A DNA stretch of 64,000 nt from Epiperipatus broadwayi (Eukaryota > Onychophora > Udeonychophora > Euonychophora > Peripatidae): NCBI GenBank assembly GCA_028023455.1, contig JAQFVV010012441.1, positions 7,884,625 to 7,948,624 of the forward strand. The letters are read 5' to 3'. The notes beneath the pieces were generated by a model. The model was not told where the DNA came from, ran no database searches, and saw only the letters and a program-made list of their open reading frames with translations. How positions within the stretch are numbered: position 1 is the stretch's first letter; each line of letters starts with the position of its first letter. The position numbers and the translations under genes are program-made. Positions 1 through 12,289 of the stretch are shown here, one piece after another.

Positions 1-402
1 TAATGATGCATGAGATTTACTAAAGTAAAGTGGAATTACATCCAGTGTGGGTGCATTGGATTCTATAAACAGCGCAGTGGGTTAGGTTCTAGTTATTTAA
101 AAGTCTATTAGAGGAAGCTGGGGTAGACAAGGCAGAATGTAGATGAAAATAACAAATCCATTTACTTCTGTTTCTAATCACGACTCAATCTAATTTTAAT
201 GAGAGAAGGAATATATGAGAGGAGAAGAAACCATGGTCTATTTTCAGAGGGAGAGGTGCCTAATTCATCCCCCTTCCTCCAATAGAGTTTTAAATGACTG
301 GAAAGACAAATTAGAACCTGTTCTCACCCTTGTGCTCTTTATAAAATCCAATGCTTCTACAGCAGGTGTAATTCCATTTATTTTGGAATCTTGTGCATCA
401 CT
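1..402. repeat. Imperfect inverted repeat (palindromic MITE-like), cut by the window start
   Basis: The left arm (1 to about 127) matches the reverse complement of the right arm (about 261-402). Shared blocks in order are the GATGCA region, TGGAATTACA, GCATTGGATT, AGGTTCTA and GAGGAAG. The spacer of about 130 bases is unrelated. The left end coincides with base 1, so the true outer end is outside the window. A 111-codon open frame at 215-550 runs through the right arm and looks like chance. Confidence 0.65.
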
Positions 403-2239
403 AGCCACTCGTTTATCTCAACACCAATATACATATCAGAAAGCAAGCAACAAACAAGAGTGCAATTCTTTTTTTTTTGACCACCAAACACCAAAAATTA
501 ACCAGACATGCATTCACACACACCAACCACAGCAACTATTCAGTATATAGAGAGAGACAACTCACTGCAAAAATTAAAGAAGCATACTTTATAGCTAACT
601 CACCCCAAACTATTAACTAAAAAGACTCATCCTTCCCCCTTTCCAAAAAATGGGCTTTATAACACTAATTAACATCCAACAATTTCATTTGAACTTAGAT
701 TTAGACTACCATATATATAATCACAATATACAATCCCATCATATCACAGTTTTATACCATCTATAAATATGAAAGCGCAAGCTTTTGAAAGCACTTAGCA
801 TATCTTAATACATCAAATCCAAAGCCCAAATTTCTCTTTAGCTGCATTCTAGGCGCCACTCACCAATTCTTTTAATTAAAGCAAAGTATAATCATAAACT
901 CTTACTATTAGAAAGATTTTTTAGTGCATTATATTGTAAACATAATACCATAAAAATAAATCATAAGACTATTAAATAGTTATCATATTTAAGATAACAA
1001 ATCAGTACTGAGTTGTATGCTTGTATTTTGGCTTAATGTAGCCACATCAAGTGTGCTAGAGGTTTAGAACACCTGACAGTCACCCCAGAACACCAATCCA
1101 AAATTCCATATATAAATATCTTTAAAAAATATGCTTACTTAAAAATATGAAAATATTAACAAATAATTGAATATATACATTGTAGTTAAATTAGCAATGT
1201 AAACAATAAACATGTATCTGGCAAAACAGAGATAATTTTAATTGCAATCATATGAATTAGTAAATATCCATGGTTATAATGAATATGTATTACATTTTAA
1301 ATGTGATAAGAATGCAGTATTTGCACACAAACCAATGAATTATAATGCATTTTAATGCAAGTGTAAACTTCAAAATCAGAAAATAGCCCATTAAACAGGT
1401 TTCCCAATATTATACATTTAGAGCAAATTTTAGTAATAAATAGAACTGTTTTATCCAAATATTCCTAGACTAGGTGATGTCTTATTAATAAAGCTTCTCA
1501 TTTTTAATCCCACAACTAAAACTTTTGGATAATTACATAACTTCGCTATAAGTTAATAAATTTACAAAAAAAAAAAAAATAATGCAAATTTTATTCAACT
1601 CAGATTGGTATTCTGAAAATACCATAAGACCCTTTTAATGTAAATATAATCTGAATACCTATATGCTAAAGATATTCAATCTTTATTAATTTGCAAGTTA
1701 CTTTTATAGTGATTAGCAGATTCCATGACCATTCCACATAAAATTTATTACAACAAAACAAAGATCCAAAAATCAAGTGAAATTAAAAGTTTGGAAAATA
1801 AATTTACAAAAACCTTCATATTATTATTTTTTCAATACATGCATCAGTCAGATGCATGAATTTATTGGCTTTTTACCTCAGATTTCAAAATCAATAGATG
1901 TTGTCATCATTCTCAATTACCTAATAGTTTTTAACTGAAAGATTAGTTCAGTTTTCTTAAAGGCAGGATTAACTTATGTGTGAAAGATCTCTTTTTTAAC
2001 AACTAAATTATGGCCTTTAATCCCAAAGGCTGTAAAGTCATTAAGCCAAAGGAAAAAAACTACTATGAATTTCCTGGATATGAACCCAAACAATCACTTG
2101 ATGATCTTTTATTCAGGCACCCAATATTAAATAGAATATTATTGAAATTCGTGAGGTTAGAAGAAAAGGTGAAGAAATAATTTTAAAGATGGATATCTAC
2201 TTTATTACAAAGACACAGGTAGTGAAGTACAAATAGAGT
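403..2239. other. AT-rich DNA without recognisable features
   Basis: I see no coding similarity, tRNA-like boxes or repeat arms here, only short A or T runs. Confidence 0.5.
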
Positions 2240-2325
2240 GAGATTCAAAAAAATTAAACAAATCCACCTTTCTTATTACTGTTACAATGCTTATTTTATT
2301 AAAATGAATCAACCTTATAGTTCTG
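2240..2325. repeat. Dispersed repeat shared with 27,515-27,595
   Basis: About 80 bases are closely similar to 27,515-27,595 in the same orientation, with blocks such as AACAAATCCAC, CAATGCTTA/TAATGCTTA and TTAAAATGAATCAA. The other copy lies just upstream (minus-strand sense) of the RTE-like endonuclease remnant, so both may come from the 5' region of that LINE. Confidence 0.55.
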
Positions 2326-4599
2326 ATTGACCAACAACCTTCTCCAGAGCTATAATATATATAAATACATTTAATACATAAGTAGTTTATCATTTAAACA
2401 AACAACTTAACATTATATCTTCTTGTAAATTGACTGCTTTTTTTAAATCTTATTAAAGAAGATATGTTAAATTACCAATCAGCATTAATTAATATTTCTA
2501 TGGCACCATCTGGAAATAAACTGGTGATAGTATTGGGAAGGTAGACATTCACATGATTTCTAAACGTCTGCAAATGCTAAAATATATATGTTACGCACAC
2601 ATATGTTCTTAGATTATTTTTCAATCTTTTCACCATACAGTCCCTCTTTATCGTATTCTTTTCTTTATATATTAAGTAATGTAAATTTCAAAAAATTTCT
2701 TTTAAAATTAGTCATATTTTTAAAACTATTTTAATTTGTAATCTATTAGGGCTGTAAGCTCAGTACTTCTAAGTATGAGAGCCAAAATTTAAAGTTTTTA
2801 TCTTAAGATTTAAAACCGTAAAGAATATCAAATATTTGTTTAATGTTTCTGACCAAAAATCTTCATAATTTGAGGAAAGAGAAAAATACATATCTTTTTA
2901 TAGGAATGATTCCCCAAAAATTTAAAATAATATTAATAAAACACATAATATTAATCATAACCAAACATCAAATTATGGACTTCTTTCATTTTTATTTTAA
3001 CAGTGATATATATAAATATGAAGCTTTTGCAAACCCTAGATAAGAACGACTATCCTATTAGATCCGCTCCCGTTTTTTTAAATAAATATTTTTCTGTTAT
3101 TCTAAAATTAGATATATACACAAGAATTATCGAATTCAGGAATATTGATTTTTATATGTGGGTGAAATTGGATAATTTTCACCTCCTAAAATAAAGTGTT
3201 AAATGTATTTAGAAAAATTCAAACTATTTAAATTTTTCAAGTACGTTTCAATTGTCAGAAATAGCACACAGACATAATATATACCATAACATTTCAAATG
3301 GCATTAATTTCTTTTAATTTTCAGATATTACTGGCCTGACTAATGAAAATACTAATATGAGAATTAAACCTGGAAACTTTAAATTAATGAATTTGAATTT
3401 TAAAATGACCCTCTAATCAACTAGATTATTTTGTTAAAGGTCTAGTAGGTTAGATGATCACCTTAAATTCATTATTCATGAATCTAATGGGCCCATATTC
3501 AATTGAAATGCTAATGCTATTACTGGTCAGGCAAGCAGTATCTGGAGAGGAGAATAACACCTGTTATAATGCTGTATTATATACTAACTTGTGTCCAATT
3601 ACTAACAGTTGAAAGTATTTGAAAAGTTTAAAATAACATTTGTTTTTTTTAAAGGCATTTACAATTAATTCTAAATGATGCAAGAAGTCCAACATATAAG
3701 CAAGTAAAATGCTATGATCACAAACGTTTAGACAAATTACATAGGTGTATAATATCTGGTTAAACACCTATAGAGGTCCCTACTATCGCATTTTACACGC
3801 ATATTCTCGAGGTTATAGCCTCAGTAAATATTACGTGAGTAATCAATGTGCATTTAATAAATTTATAATTACAACATATAAGCAAGTAAAATGTCATAAT
3901 CACAAACATTCAGGCATAAGGATAAAAGGAAAAAATATATATAAAAGGGTAGTGGTTCTTATATGTATAGGAGAATGAACAAATAATAGTTAACTGTAAA
4001 CAGTGAGAAAGATTGGTAGAGGATCAACTTTTGAAATAAGCAAAGGAAGAATGAGAAAATTTCAAACTTAAATGAAGAAAGATGTGAAAGCATATGATGA
4101 GTGTTGGAAGAAAACAAAAGAAGAGAAATTATTTTGGAAGGCTGCTCAAATGAACATTTAGAAGTATTATCAAGACATAAAAGAATAGATAACACAAGGA
4201 AAAGGAGGGGGTATTCAGGAATTAGAAATGATTTTAGGTTAAGTATAAAAAGATCTGGAATTGTAAATTATTAAAAAAAAATTGAAAAAAATCAGGATGG
4301 AATGGAAAAGAACAATATGAACATACACAAAAATTACAATCTAATGATAAATGAATCTCACATATTTAAAATTCCTCACAAAATTGTCATAAGTAGGAAC
4401 TCATATCACAAGGATGAACATGTATTTTAATGTAAGTGTATAACAATAACCTTACCAGTAATTTTTATAAAAATGACTACCTGAAAAATAGAATGGTAAC
4501 AACTCCTGCAGATACACACCTATTCACAAAATAACAATAATAGTGTATCTAGATTATTAATATATATGATTCAAGATTTAACAGTGAAATTAAATCGCA
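2326..4599. other. AT-rich DNA with one 44-bp direct repeat
   Basis: A direct repeat of about 44 bases occurs at 3690-3733 and 3872-3916 (both start CAACATATAAGCAAGTAAAA), with a few mismatches. Nothing else is recognisable. Confidence 0.5.
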
Positions 4600-5060
4600 T
4601 CAATTAATACATAATAATTTTGGATGTGATGTGGTTACTTCTTTATCGGTTTCAGGAATCTCTCAGCCACTATGCCCAGAGAAACCTGTTAGCCACCTTA
4701 TCTTACCTTGCCATTCCCCTCCCTAAGTTTCACATTCTTCTCTATCCTGCCCCATCTCATTTCCACAACATCATCCTTGTCTGCTCTATAGCCTTTATAT
4801 GTAGATTGCCCTTATCATTTTCCAATCCTAGTATAAAAATCAAGAACCCACTTTCTGTGAAATCACTTTGTTTATATTTATTCTCCCACAACTTCGTTAT
4901 TTGTACCTTTTCTGCTTGTAAGCATATACATTCAATTAACAGATGCCTAATATTTTCTATACTTTCCTTACATAACTTGCAGATTAAATCACCAACATTT
5001 TACGTGTATATTCCCTTGAGGAAATTCTAGATATCTCATAGCACCATCTGGCTCAAATTT
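4600..5060 (-). pseudogene. Degenerate C-terminal zinc-knuckle region of a non-LTR retrotransposon
   Basis: The reverse strand translates, with stops and frame changes, to a cysteine-histidine motif CKLCKESIENIRHLLIEC (Cx2C...Hx4C). It is followed by a charged stretch and tryptophan-containing sequence. The Cx2C-H-C pattern with 'HLLxEC' is typical of the domain after the reverse transcriptase in many LINEs. No reverse-transcriptase core is attached, so this is a 3' fragment. The long plus-strand open frame over the same bases is only a shadow. The exact clade is uncertain. Confidence 0.55.
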
Positions 5061-5589
5061 TATTAAGCATCCTCTCCACTGCTAAAATGAAATATAGTTC
5101 TTAGTATTTTTATGAATTGATGTTAAATTTCACATATAAGGTGTTCATATTTGTCATCTTCTTAAGATTATTGGATGGTGATGTAAAACGATGTTTAATT
5201 AATTTTAATTTAGATTGTTAGATTTCATTGGCTCCTGAAATTAGTACCAAGATTTGAACACACTCACATTATTTGTAAATTGATTTTTTTATTGATTCTT
5301 TTTTTATTTATTGTGAAAGTATGATTTTCTCTATAAATCAGTTTTTAAGTATATTCCTTTGCAAAACTGTCGTGAAAATTGAAAACTATTTTTATAATGA
5401 TAAAATAACACTGATTTTATTTTTAAAAAAATTTGACATGTACTCTGTTAATGGAATACAACATTTTTTTTATATATTGCTGAAGTAGAAATGTATTTTC
5501 AAATAAAATCTTGACAAATTCAGATTATTGCAGTTATTTTTATAAAATAGATTGAAAAAAAAAGTGTGTGCGTATAAAGATAATTTTTA
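5061..5589. other. AT-rich DNA without recognisable features
   Basis: Nothing recognisable. If the flanking 5,590-5,787 segment is the C-terminal end of an RTE-like ORF, part of this stretch may be its 3' untranslated region. Confidence 0.4.
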
Positions 5590-5787
5590 TTTATTATCAG
5601 TCCACTGCAATATGATAGTCTCCCCAAATTTAATCACTTTCGATCCATACTCTCTTCTTCATTTCATGTTAGCAAACTTCCTTTTTCACCCGTCTATCTA
5701 CAAATGTTTTTTTTTTTTTTTAGATCTTTTACAATCCTTTAGATCAAGTTTCATTCTTCATTCATCCATGGTCATCAGCTTTTCTAG
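5590..5787 (-). pseudogene. C-terminal coding end of an RTE-like LINE
   Basis: The reverse strand reads with stops into a basic, tryptophan-containing tail (for example KKRVWIESD). It aligns in order with the end of the better preserved RTE-like copy at 25,340-25,490, which reads DGWMKKVKF and LWRREN. Shared DNA blocks include AGATCTTTT and the CTCTCTTCT region. It is probably the distal end of the RTE remnant at 12,290-15,460, separated from it by the later tandem-repeat and hAT insertions. Confidence 0.5.
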
Positions 5788-6219
5788 CAACACAAACCAG
5801 TTAATGGAAGTATATTAATAATTTTTTATTAATCATTCATTAGACTAAAGATTATACACTTAATGAAAAATGTTTCTGTAGTATAATTTTTACTATAGCA
5901 CTCTCATGCAAGATAGGGACTGATTTCTATCTGCTTTTAATACTTTGTAGGGGGGGGGGATATAATCATAAACTTATGGCCAAGGGTATGAAAAAAATGC
6001 ATGATTCCCAAAATGTACATTTTGTCTTGAACTAGCACTCATCAGTTGGTCTGCATCACAATCTATTGCACATACCTTATCATTGTTCAGTATATATATA
6101 TAGATAGCCAATTATTACAGCTTAATTGCTGTGTCAAACTTACTGTCCTCACAACATTGACACAAACCACTTAATGAAAGTATATTAATAATTTTTACTA
6201 CTCATTCATTAGTCTAGAC
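5788..6219. repeat. Tandem repeat of about 370 bp, first part (interrupted by hAT)
   Basis: The end motif (CACAAACC...TTAATG.AAGTATATTAATA...CATTAG) occurs at 5,788-5,845, at 6,158-6,215 and again at about 11,980-12,040. The interior of the 5,845-6,211 unit aligns throughout with 11,693-12,036. The hAT element inserted at the start of the second unit. The unit middle resembles the palindromic family at 29,045-29,400 (block CACTCATCAGTTGGTC). Confidence 0.7.
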
Positions 6220-6469
6220 GAGTGTTTCTCAATCTGTTTACTCTCACAGCCACTTTCAGAAGAAATTCCTTTTTGTGGCACACCTACATAGTAAAAAAGT
6301 AATTTCTAAATAAATGAAAACAAAAGACAATTTAAACAGAACTTTTAAATTTGAGATGGAAGCCATAATGAATCGCACTATTAAATAGAAAAATGAATCG
6401 TAAGTTATATTTAAAAATATATTTATTGACTTAATAAAATTGTACAGATGCATAATAAAAACACTTTGT

Positions 6470-9400
6470 AAATGTTGACTCATCCATTGCTGGCGTTGGT
6501 CTGAAAAAAGTATGCAAGAGCCATTCTCCGCATTAGCAGGTTATAAAATGAGCAGATACGTACTATTTAGTTGGCATTGCCCACCCCTGCCAGTGCAAAG
6601 AATGACCCAATAATGCTAACTTATCAGCTGGGATAGATGTAGTATGAATTCAATGCCCCTCTAGAAGAATCTGACATGTTGCAACACAGACTACTTCTTC
6701 TACAATACACTACAATGTGGATATATCGGGTCCAAAATTCATGTAGAGTCTGTAGGCCAAACTAGTAGGCTCCATGTATTGTTAAACAAAATCTAGAGGA
6801 TAGTATCTTATCCTTGTCTTTAAGAGCTTTAAGCTTATCGCAAAATACAGCATTGGGATCCGTGTTGGTTGTGTGAACTTTGTCCTGCACCTTGTGTACC
6901 AAAAAGCATATGTCAAGAAGATTGATAACCTGATTACTGTAAAGTCTCCAGAGAAGAGACAACCCCTGATGTCCAGGATTTTATCCACTGCTATAATGCA
7001 GTGTTGAGAGATAATTCTTCGAATACTGTTATAGCCTGGACATACATTTAACAGGTGATTAAAGGACTCCTCTCCTCTAGAACAGGCATGACAAATAGGG
7101 TCTATTTTATTTAGAAACTGTTTGTAGTATAAGAATGTATTAGTTGGCATGGAATCCATATTCACCTTAATCAGATAATCCAAAAGTTTGGGCTCCAGTA
7201 GCAGATATTTAAATATTGAGGTGATTTTATGATTGCTGCACCCTAGGTGAGCATAAATAACTGTATTAACAGGATTCAGCAGGCAATGTGCCTGCCAGAT
7301 GTTGATTTTATTATTAAACCCTGTTATTGAGTGCCCTATGTATAGAGATTGTTGTTTAATAATGGTGTCAAGCCATGTGTGTTTACTGATCTGAGGTCTG
7401 TCAGTAGGTATTACAGTCTCTATAATATTTGATAGAGGGTATTTTTTCCCCAGATTTACTAAAAGTGAATGCCCTTTTTGGAAATTGATTGTCTGTATTG
7501 AATGGAGACCCATACCGTTCTGTTTCCTGTGAAACTGAAGTCTGCGGATGCTAATTGCAGTGGTCCGACCTCTCCATAAGAGCTGACCACAGAGCCTCTG
7601 AATCTGTAAGGTGAATAATTTGGTAACTGACATTATTGGCAGGTAGTAATTTATGCTCGCCATAATCTTCATATTAATAAGAGCAATCTTCCCTTGTAGG
7701 GACAGGTATGTCCTTGACAGCTACTGAACCACCTTAGTAGCATTGCTTATGATGGTTTTTTGTAGGCAGACAGACATAGCAGTCTGTGACTTGAAGATAG
7801 GAAACCCCAGAAAACACTGAGGTTCCGCTAAAAAATTGGATAGTATTTTCCTACCAGTGTTGATGCACCAGGATGACGACTTGTGAGGATTGATGGATAA
7901 TTTATAATCTTTAGTATAATTGGAAATTATGGAATGAAGTGTCTTCAGATATTTACGAGATGGAAGAATCACAAGTATGTCATCCATGTATGCAAAAACC
8001 TTGATGTTTTTCTTAAGCCGGGGCACATATATACCTGGAAGCTGATCTAGCTCTTTAATCAGAGGGTCGATGTACTTTATGAACAAAAGACCACTCAACG
8101 GTGAACCTTGTGGTATGGATCTTGAAGGGCCAAATCCATCTGAGTAATGTCCATTTATGGAAATATGAATATGCCTATTATTCAGGAGATTGTCCAATAT
8201 CTGAATTATCTGTTTTGATATGTCCAACTGAGAAAGCAATTCAAGAAGAATGTTGACATCTACTGTATCAAAAGCATTGGACACATCCAGCTGGACTGCC
8301 ACAGGCCGGGATTTTCTGTTAGATCTAATGTGATCAAGCAGAATTTTCACTTCGCCAATTGCAGTCAGCGCCGATGATCCCCTCCTTGCATATTGAGAGG
8401 CCGATATATCCTGTAAAATGGCATTCTGAATTTTTTCTTTTATTATACCCTCCATGACTTTGAACAAAATTGGTGTCATCGATATTGGTCTGATACTGCT
8501 AAGAGAGGTAGGATCCCGGTTCTTTTTAATGAATGGAACCATGGCGATTGGATATAGGTTAGGAATTACTCTCCTTTCAATGGCGAGGTAGGTTAACATG
8601 TTTAATATAATCCTCGCAGTAAAAAAAATTAAGTGAGGAAAACAAACTTCGGGATAGCATGAATCCCAGGATGAACACTGTCAGGGAGATCCTGCAACCT
8701 ACTGGTGATGTCTTGGAGTGTAATACCATGATCTGCCTCTCCGGTTGTGCTCACCCACTCCAAGGCAGGGTTTGTGCGGTGACCTAAGAGAAGGTTTTGA
8801 AAGTGGTTCTCTATGTGTAAAATCATATTCGCACCAGTAAGGCTACCACCATTGATGAGCAATGAAGTAGGAACCTCCTGTTTCTTTCTGGCCCCCAGAG
8901 CCCACCTGAGATAGCCCCGGGTCCAGCAATGTTGAGCTGGCAGGTAATTCTTTGCATTTTTTGTAGCTATTATCTCTGCTACTGCTGATTGTTTTGATCT
9001 GTATGAAGCTTTTAACTCAAGTAAGTATTCAATGTTATGATCCTGACCATTGAAGTTTTTAATTTTCCAATTCAGGCTGTCTAATTCACGCATCAGTGTG
9101 GTTGTTCCCTTAAGATCGAAGGTGTATTGAGTAATCAGTGACTGAATAATGCCTATAAATGTACTCCAGGCCTCGACCGGGTGTAGGTATATGAGGTTCA
9201 CCTTGTGAAAAAGAATGTAGGCCTCTGAGAAGAATGCCTCAGTGGCGTTGGTTTTAGTGAACATTCTGAGACTCCGGTTGACTTTAATTTGTTGAAAGTT
9301 GTTCAGCTCTATGGATGCCATAATCGCAAAATGATCCGAAAAGGCTGTCGGTTGCAGTTTAGCCTCTATCCCATAGTGCAATTCGGCCGAGTAGAACATT

Positions 9401-9472
9401 AGATCAATGAGTGTACGACTGTTTTTTGTATAGAATGAAAATGCATTAGGTGGAAAGAATCCCCTCCCATTG
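6470..9472 (-). mobile_element. 5'-truncated L1/Tx1-like LINE inserted in the hAT element
   Basis: A single minus-strand LINE body carries a partial endonuclease, the reverse transcriptase and a zinc-knuckle C-terminus. A 13-bp exact direct repeat AAAAACACTTTGT lies at 6,457-6,469 and 9,473-9,485, and I take this as the target-site duplication. The 5' break then falls inside the endonuclease, as expected for incomplete reverse transcription. One caution is that the reading frame stays open for about 20 codons beyond 9,473, so the 5' boundary could lie near 9,545. There is no clear poly-A tail at the 3' end. Confidence 0.75.
6782..9472 (-). pseudogene. L1/Tx1-like ORF2: endonuclease (partial), reverse transcriptase, zinc knuckle
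   Basis: The best preserved coding sequence in the window. From the 5' side: an endonuclease remnant (NSRTLIDLMFYS and SDHFAIMASIEL), a linker, then the reverse transcriptase. RT blocks are VPFIKKNRDPTSL, RPISMTPILFKVMEG, QLDVSNAFDTV (motif A), SIPQGSPLSGLLF (motif B) and FAYMDDILV (motif C; both catalytic aspartates kept). Then come the L1/Tx1-style SLQGKIALINM and LLWRG blocks and CHACSRGEESFNHLLNVC, a Cx2C...Hx4C knuckle. Damage is slight: a frame change near 8,600-8,640 beside an A-run, and one in-frame TAG at 7,721-7,723. In life the protein would nick DNA and copy LINE RNA at the target. Assignment to L1/Tx1 rests on the post-RT blocks. Confidence 0.85.
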
Positions 9473-9689
9473 AAAAACACTTTGTTGAGTAGGGGTAAAT
9501 ATTTCTTTGTGAAGGATTCATAGGAGATGTTAAAGTAAGTTAGTTAATAAATTTTTAATTATTAACATTTGCACACATATTAAAATTTTGTATAAAAAAA
9601 TTAAAAGTAGGTACATATGATTATACTCTTAAAATAAAAACTAAAAATAATATCAACAAAGCTTTTAATTTGACTAATATTTAATACCT

Positions 9690-11487
9690 TGATGGTAAAT
9701 CAACATAATTTTTGTAATAAAATAACAATGTGACGTTTGTGATTGACGTTGGTAGTTCTTCTATATCTGGTCTTACTTCTGACAGAGTTTGTTTTCAAGA
9801 TTTTTTATTATATTAGTGAGAGTTGAAAACCTAACTCACCGACCTACAAAATTGCAATAAAATATTTACTGCTGTTTTAAATAACTTTGGATATTCGTCT
9901 TTTAATAATATCCAAAAAGTATCCATTGGAAGTTCCAAATATTTTATTTTTAATGTTCATTCAGATGAGAGGGAAATCAATTCTTCCTCTTCTCCAAGAC
10001 AAAGATTGAAGTATCATATATTGTCAACAAAAGGATTTTGAATCCAGCCATGTTTATCTGTTTTGATGGATGGAAAATATTTACTAATTGCTTTCTGAAG
10101 CATATCCAAGTGGTTTTTCACCAATGGTGAAAGAAAATTTCTCTTATGCTCAGGAATTTTTGGGAACGTAACTAAACTATTTTTATCAGTCTTTTCATTC
10201 ATAGACCTAACCTTTTCTTAAATGCAGTTAGTTGATCTGTCAATTTGTTAAGATGTTTTTGTTTGTCCTGCAAGCCAGCTTTGCACACTACACTATTTCT
10301 CAAACAATTATAATTTTTTATGTGTTTTTCATAATATTCTTTTTCTGCCATACATGTTTCTTTAAAAAAGTTCTTCTCTTAAATACATGAGCCAAAACTC
10401 TTCTTCTTGAAAGCCAATGAACTTTATTATGTAATAATAAGCAATTGTAATTATTTTCCATACTAACAGATAATTCTTTGAATAATTGTAATTTTAGGTA
10501 TGCTTTTAATATGGTTATTTTTACATCATTCAAAACAGTGCTTAATTTTGTGGGAAGAGTTTTAGCTACTAAAGCTTCTCAATGAATAATGCAATGTGTG
10601 GAAACAATATGATTTTTTTTTTTGTTTTGCAAACATTCAGAAACCTTATGTTGTACTATTGATGGAGTACCATCTGCACAAATGCCAGTATAGAAATCCC
10701 ACAATAAGTTTGTATTTTTGACACAATTAAAAATTTCTATTCCCATTGTTCTTTCCGGCAATTATTGACAAAATAATAATTGGTTCATAATTGAATTCCC
10801 ATTAATGAATCAAACAAATCCCATTATATTTTTCCACTGATATCTGTTGATTTGACTATTTGTAGCACAGAAATTTGGCTAGTAAGTTTCTGTGTAACAT
10901 CTTTGATTATATTTTCTGACATATCAATGATTCTTCAACTAATAGCATTATTGGAAAGAATAATTTTATTTATTTCAGCTTCTGCTTCTTTGCCAAACAT
11001 ACATTTTACTATTATATGACAAGTGGACCCAATTAATGTTTCTGCAATTGAATGAGATTTGTCCTTTGTGCAAGAAGTTGGGCTATCACATAGGAGGCAA
11101 TTTGCATTTTATCAGATACCCTTACTGCCTTTTGGAATTTTTGAAATTTGTCACTATTTGTCATTAATTTCTTGAAATATTTTTTGTCTTTGGGCACCAA
11201 ATTTGAGTGAACTTTTTTCAAATGCCACTTTAGTTTGCTAGGAACCATTGCGCTCCTAAAGACAATGGGTAATCTTTGTCCCCTGTTCATGTAAAACTGA
11301 AATTTAAGTAATCTTCATATTTATTTGTATTAATTTTTGATCTTTTTGCCTGAGGTTCATTCATATTGATACCGCTCATATTATTAGGCTTGTCAATGGA
11401 TGTGGCATTTATATTTGCTACAAAACTGCTACTGGTATTGCTATCATCTTTAGTTGTGTTTGCCATAACAAATTTTCTTATACCCAT
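9690..11487 (-). pseudogene. Degenerate hAT transposase (ZBED5/SCAND3-like)
   Basis: The reverse strand carries transposase blocks in the correct order across several frames with many stops. From the N-terminus: a nuclear basic stretch (QAKRSKINTNKYEDYLNF), BED-finger remnant with PSKLKWHLKKVHS, the block YFKKLMTNSDKFQKFQKAV, then LSNNAIS..RIIDMSENI, ICADGTPSIV, THCIIH, NKVHWLSRRRVLAHVFKRR, KYFPSI...NPF, and the C-terminal dimerisation region with FWILLKDEYP and FSTLTN. The usual DEST block reads IVKSTDIS, so a catalytic aspartate is lost, and the finger cysteines are not kept in frame. The transposase would have cut and pasted the surrounding element; this copy cannot. Confidence 0.85.
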
Positions 11488-11685
11488 TTTTGGATAAGCT
11501 AAAAATTAATTTTAAATTGCTTTAATTATAATTACTTATTATTTGTAATTAAGAAATGATTGATATTTTATAAAAATCAAATTTGCATATTTATTTATTT
11601 ACTAATCTAAACTGATTTCATGGCACCCTTGCGGAGATATTCATGGCATAGCAACATGCTAAAGCACACCCTTTTAGAAACACTG

Positions 11686-12289
11686 GCCTAGACATTATAC
11701 ACTTTTTTGTAGTGTAATTTTTATGATATCACTCTAATGCAAGGTAGGGATCACTTTTTACTTGCCTTTAACTCTTTGTAGAGGGGTATAATCATAAACC
11801 TATGATCAGAGGCATGAAAAAGATGTATCATCCTCAAGATACACTTTTCATGCTAAATGAACACTCACCAGTTACTCAAATCACAATCTCTTACACATAT
11901 CTTTATCATTGTTCTGTATTTATAAATAGCCAATTACAGTTTAATTGATAAGTATCAAAGTTACTGCCCTCACAACTTTGATACAAACCTATTAATGGAA
12001 GTATATTAATATTTTTATTGGTCACTCTTTAAACTAGTTATTATTCATTTAATGTATAATATTTCTCTAATGAAATTTTTACTATGTTACCCACACAATG
12101 TAGGGTTAGCACTGTATATCAGTTTCAGTTCTTTTTTTTTATTCTTTCAACATACATTTATCCATTGTATAGTCTCAAATCTCTGTATTACTTTTTTATT
12201 AAATGCTCAAATCTCAGACTTGATGAAACACATTTATTAATTAATTTATTTTTTTCAAACTCAAAGGTATTTTTCTTTTTAATGTTTAT
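11686..12289. repeat. Tandem repeat of about 370 bp, continuation after the hAT
   Basis: It starts with the right-hand 8-bp hAT target copy and continues the unit seen at 5,845-6,211 (CATTATACACTT, TAATTTTTA, CACTCTAATGCAAG, TAATCATAAAC and so on). Another partial unit begins near 12,036 and fades by about 12,150. The copies have diverged by roughly the amount expected of old repeats, with several small indels. Confidence 0.65.

Larger units (their letters stand above)
6220..11685 (-). mobile_element. hAT (Buster/ZBED-type) DNA transposon with a nested LINE
   Basis: The element is bounded by short terminal inverted repeats: left GAGTGTTTCT, right end reverse complement CAGTGTTTCT. It is flanked by 8-bp target duplications GTCTAGAC (6,212-6,219) and GCCTAGAC (11,686-11,693). 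Central TA in the target agrees with the Buster-group hAT preference (nnnTAnnn). The decayed transposase lies on the minus strand at 9,690-11,487. Subterminal sequence reads GTGTGCCACAAAAAGG near the 3' end, typical of these elements. Without the 3.0-kb LINE (6,470-9,485 including one target copy) the element would be about 2.45 kb. The transposase is broken, so the element is inactive. Confidence 0.85.

Noticed and set aside
215-550. 111-codon open frame, the longest near the window start
   Set aside because: It overlaps the right arm of an inverted repeat, has no recognisable domain, and its frame is not preserved in the left arm.
4620-5030. 136-codon plus-strand open frame
   Set aside because: It lies antisense to a recognisable LINE zinc-knuckle fragment; the plus-strand peptide is low-complexity and hydrophobic.
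6256-6962. Short minus-strand frames at 6,256-6,483 and 6,762-6,962
   Set aside because: They are hAT terminal sequence and an alternative frame of the LINE C-terminus.
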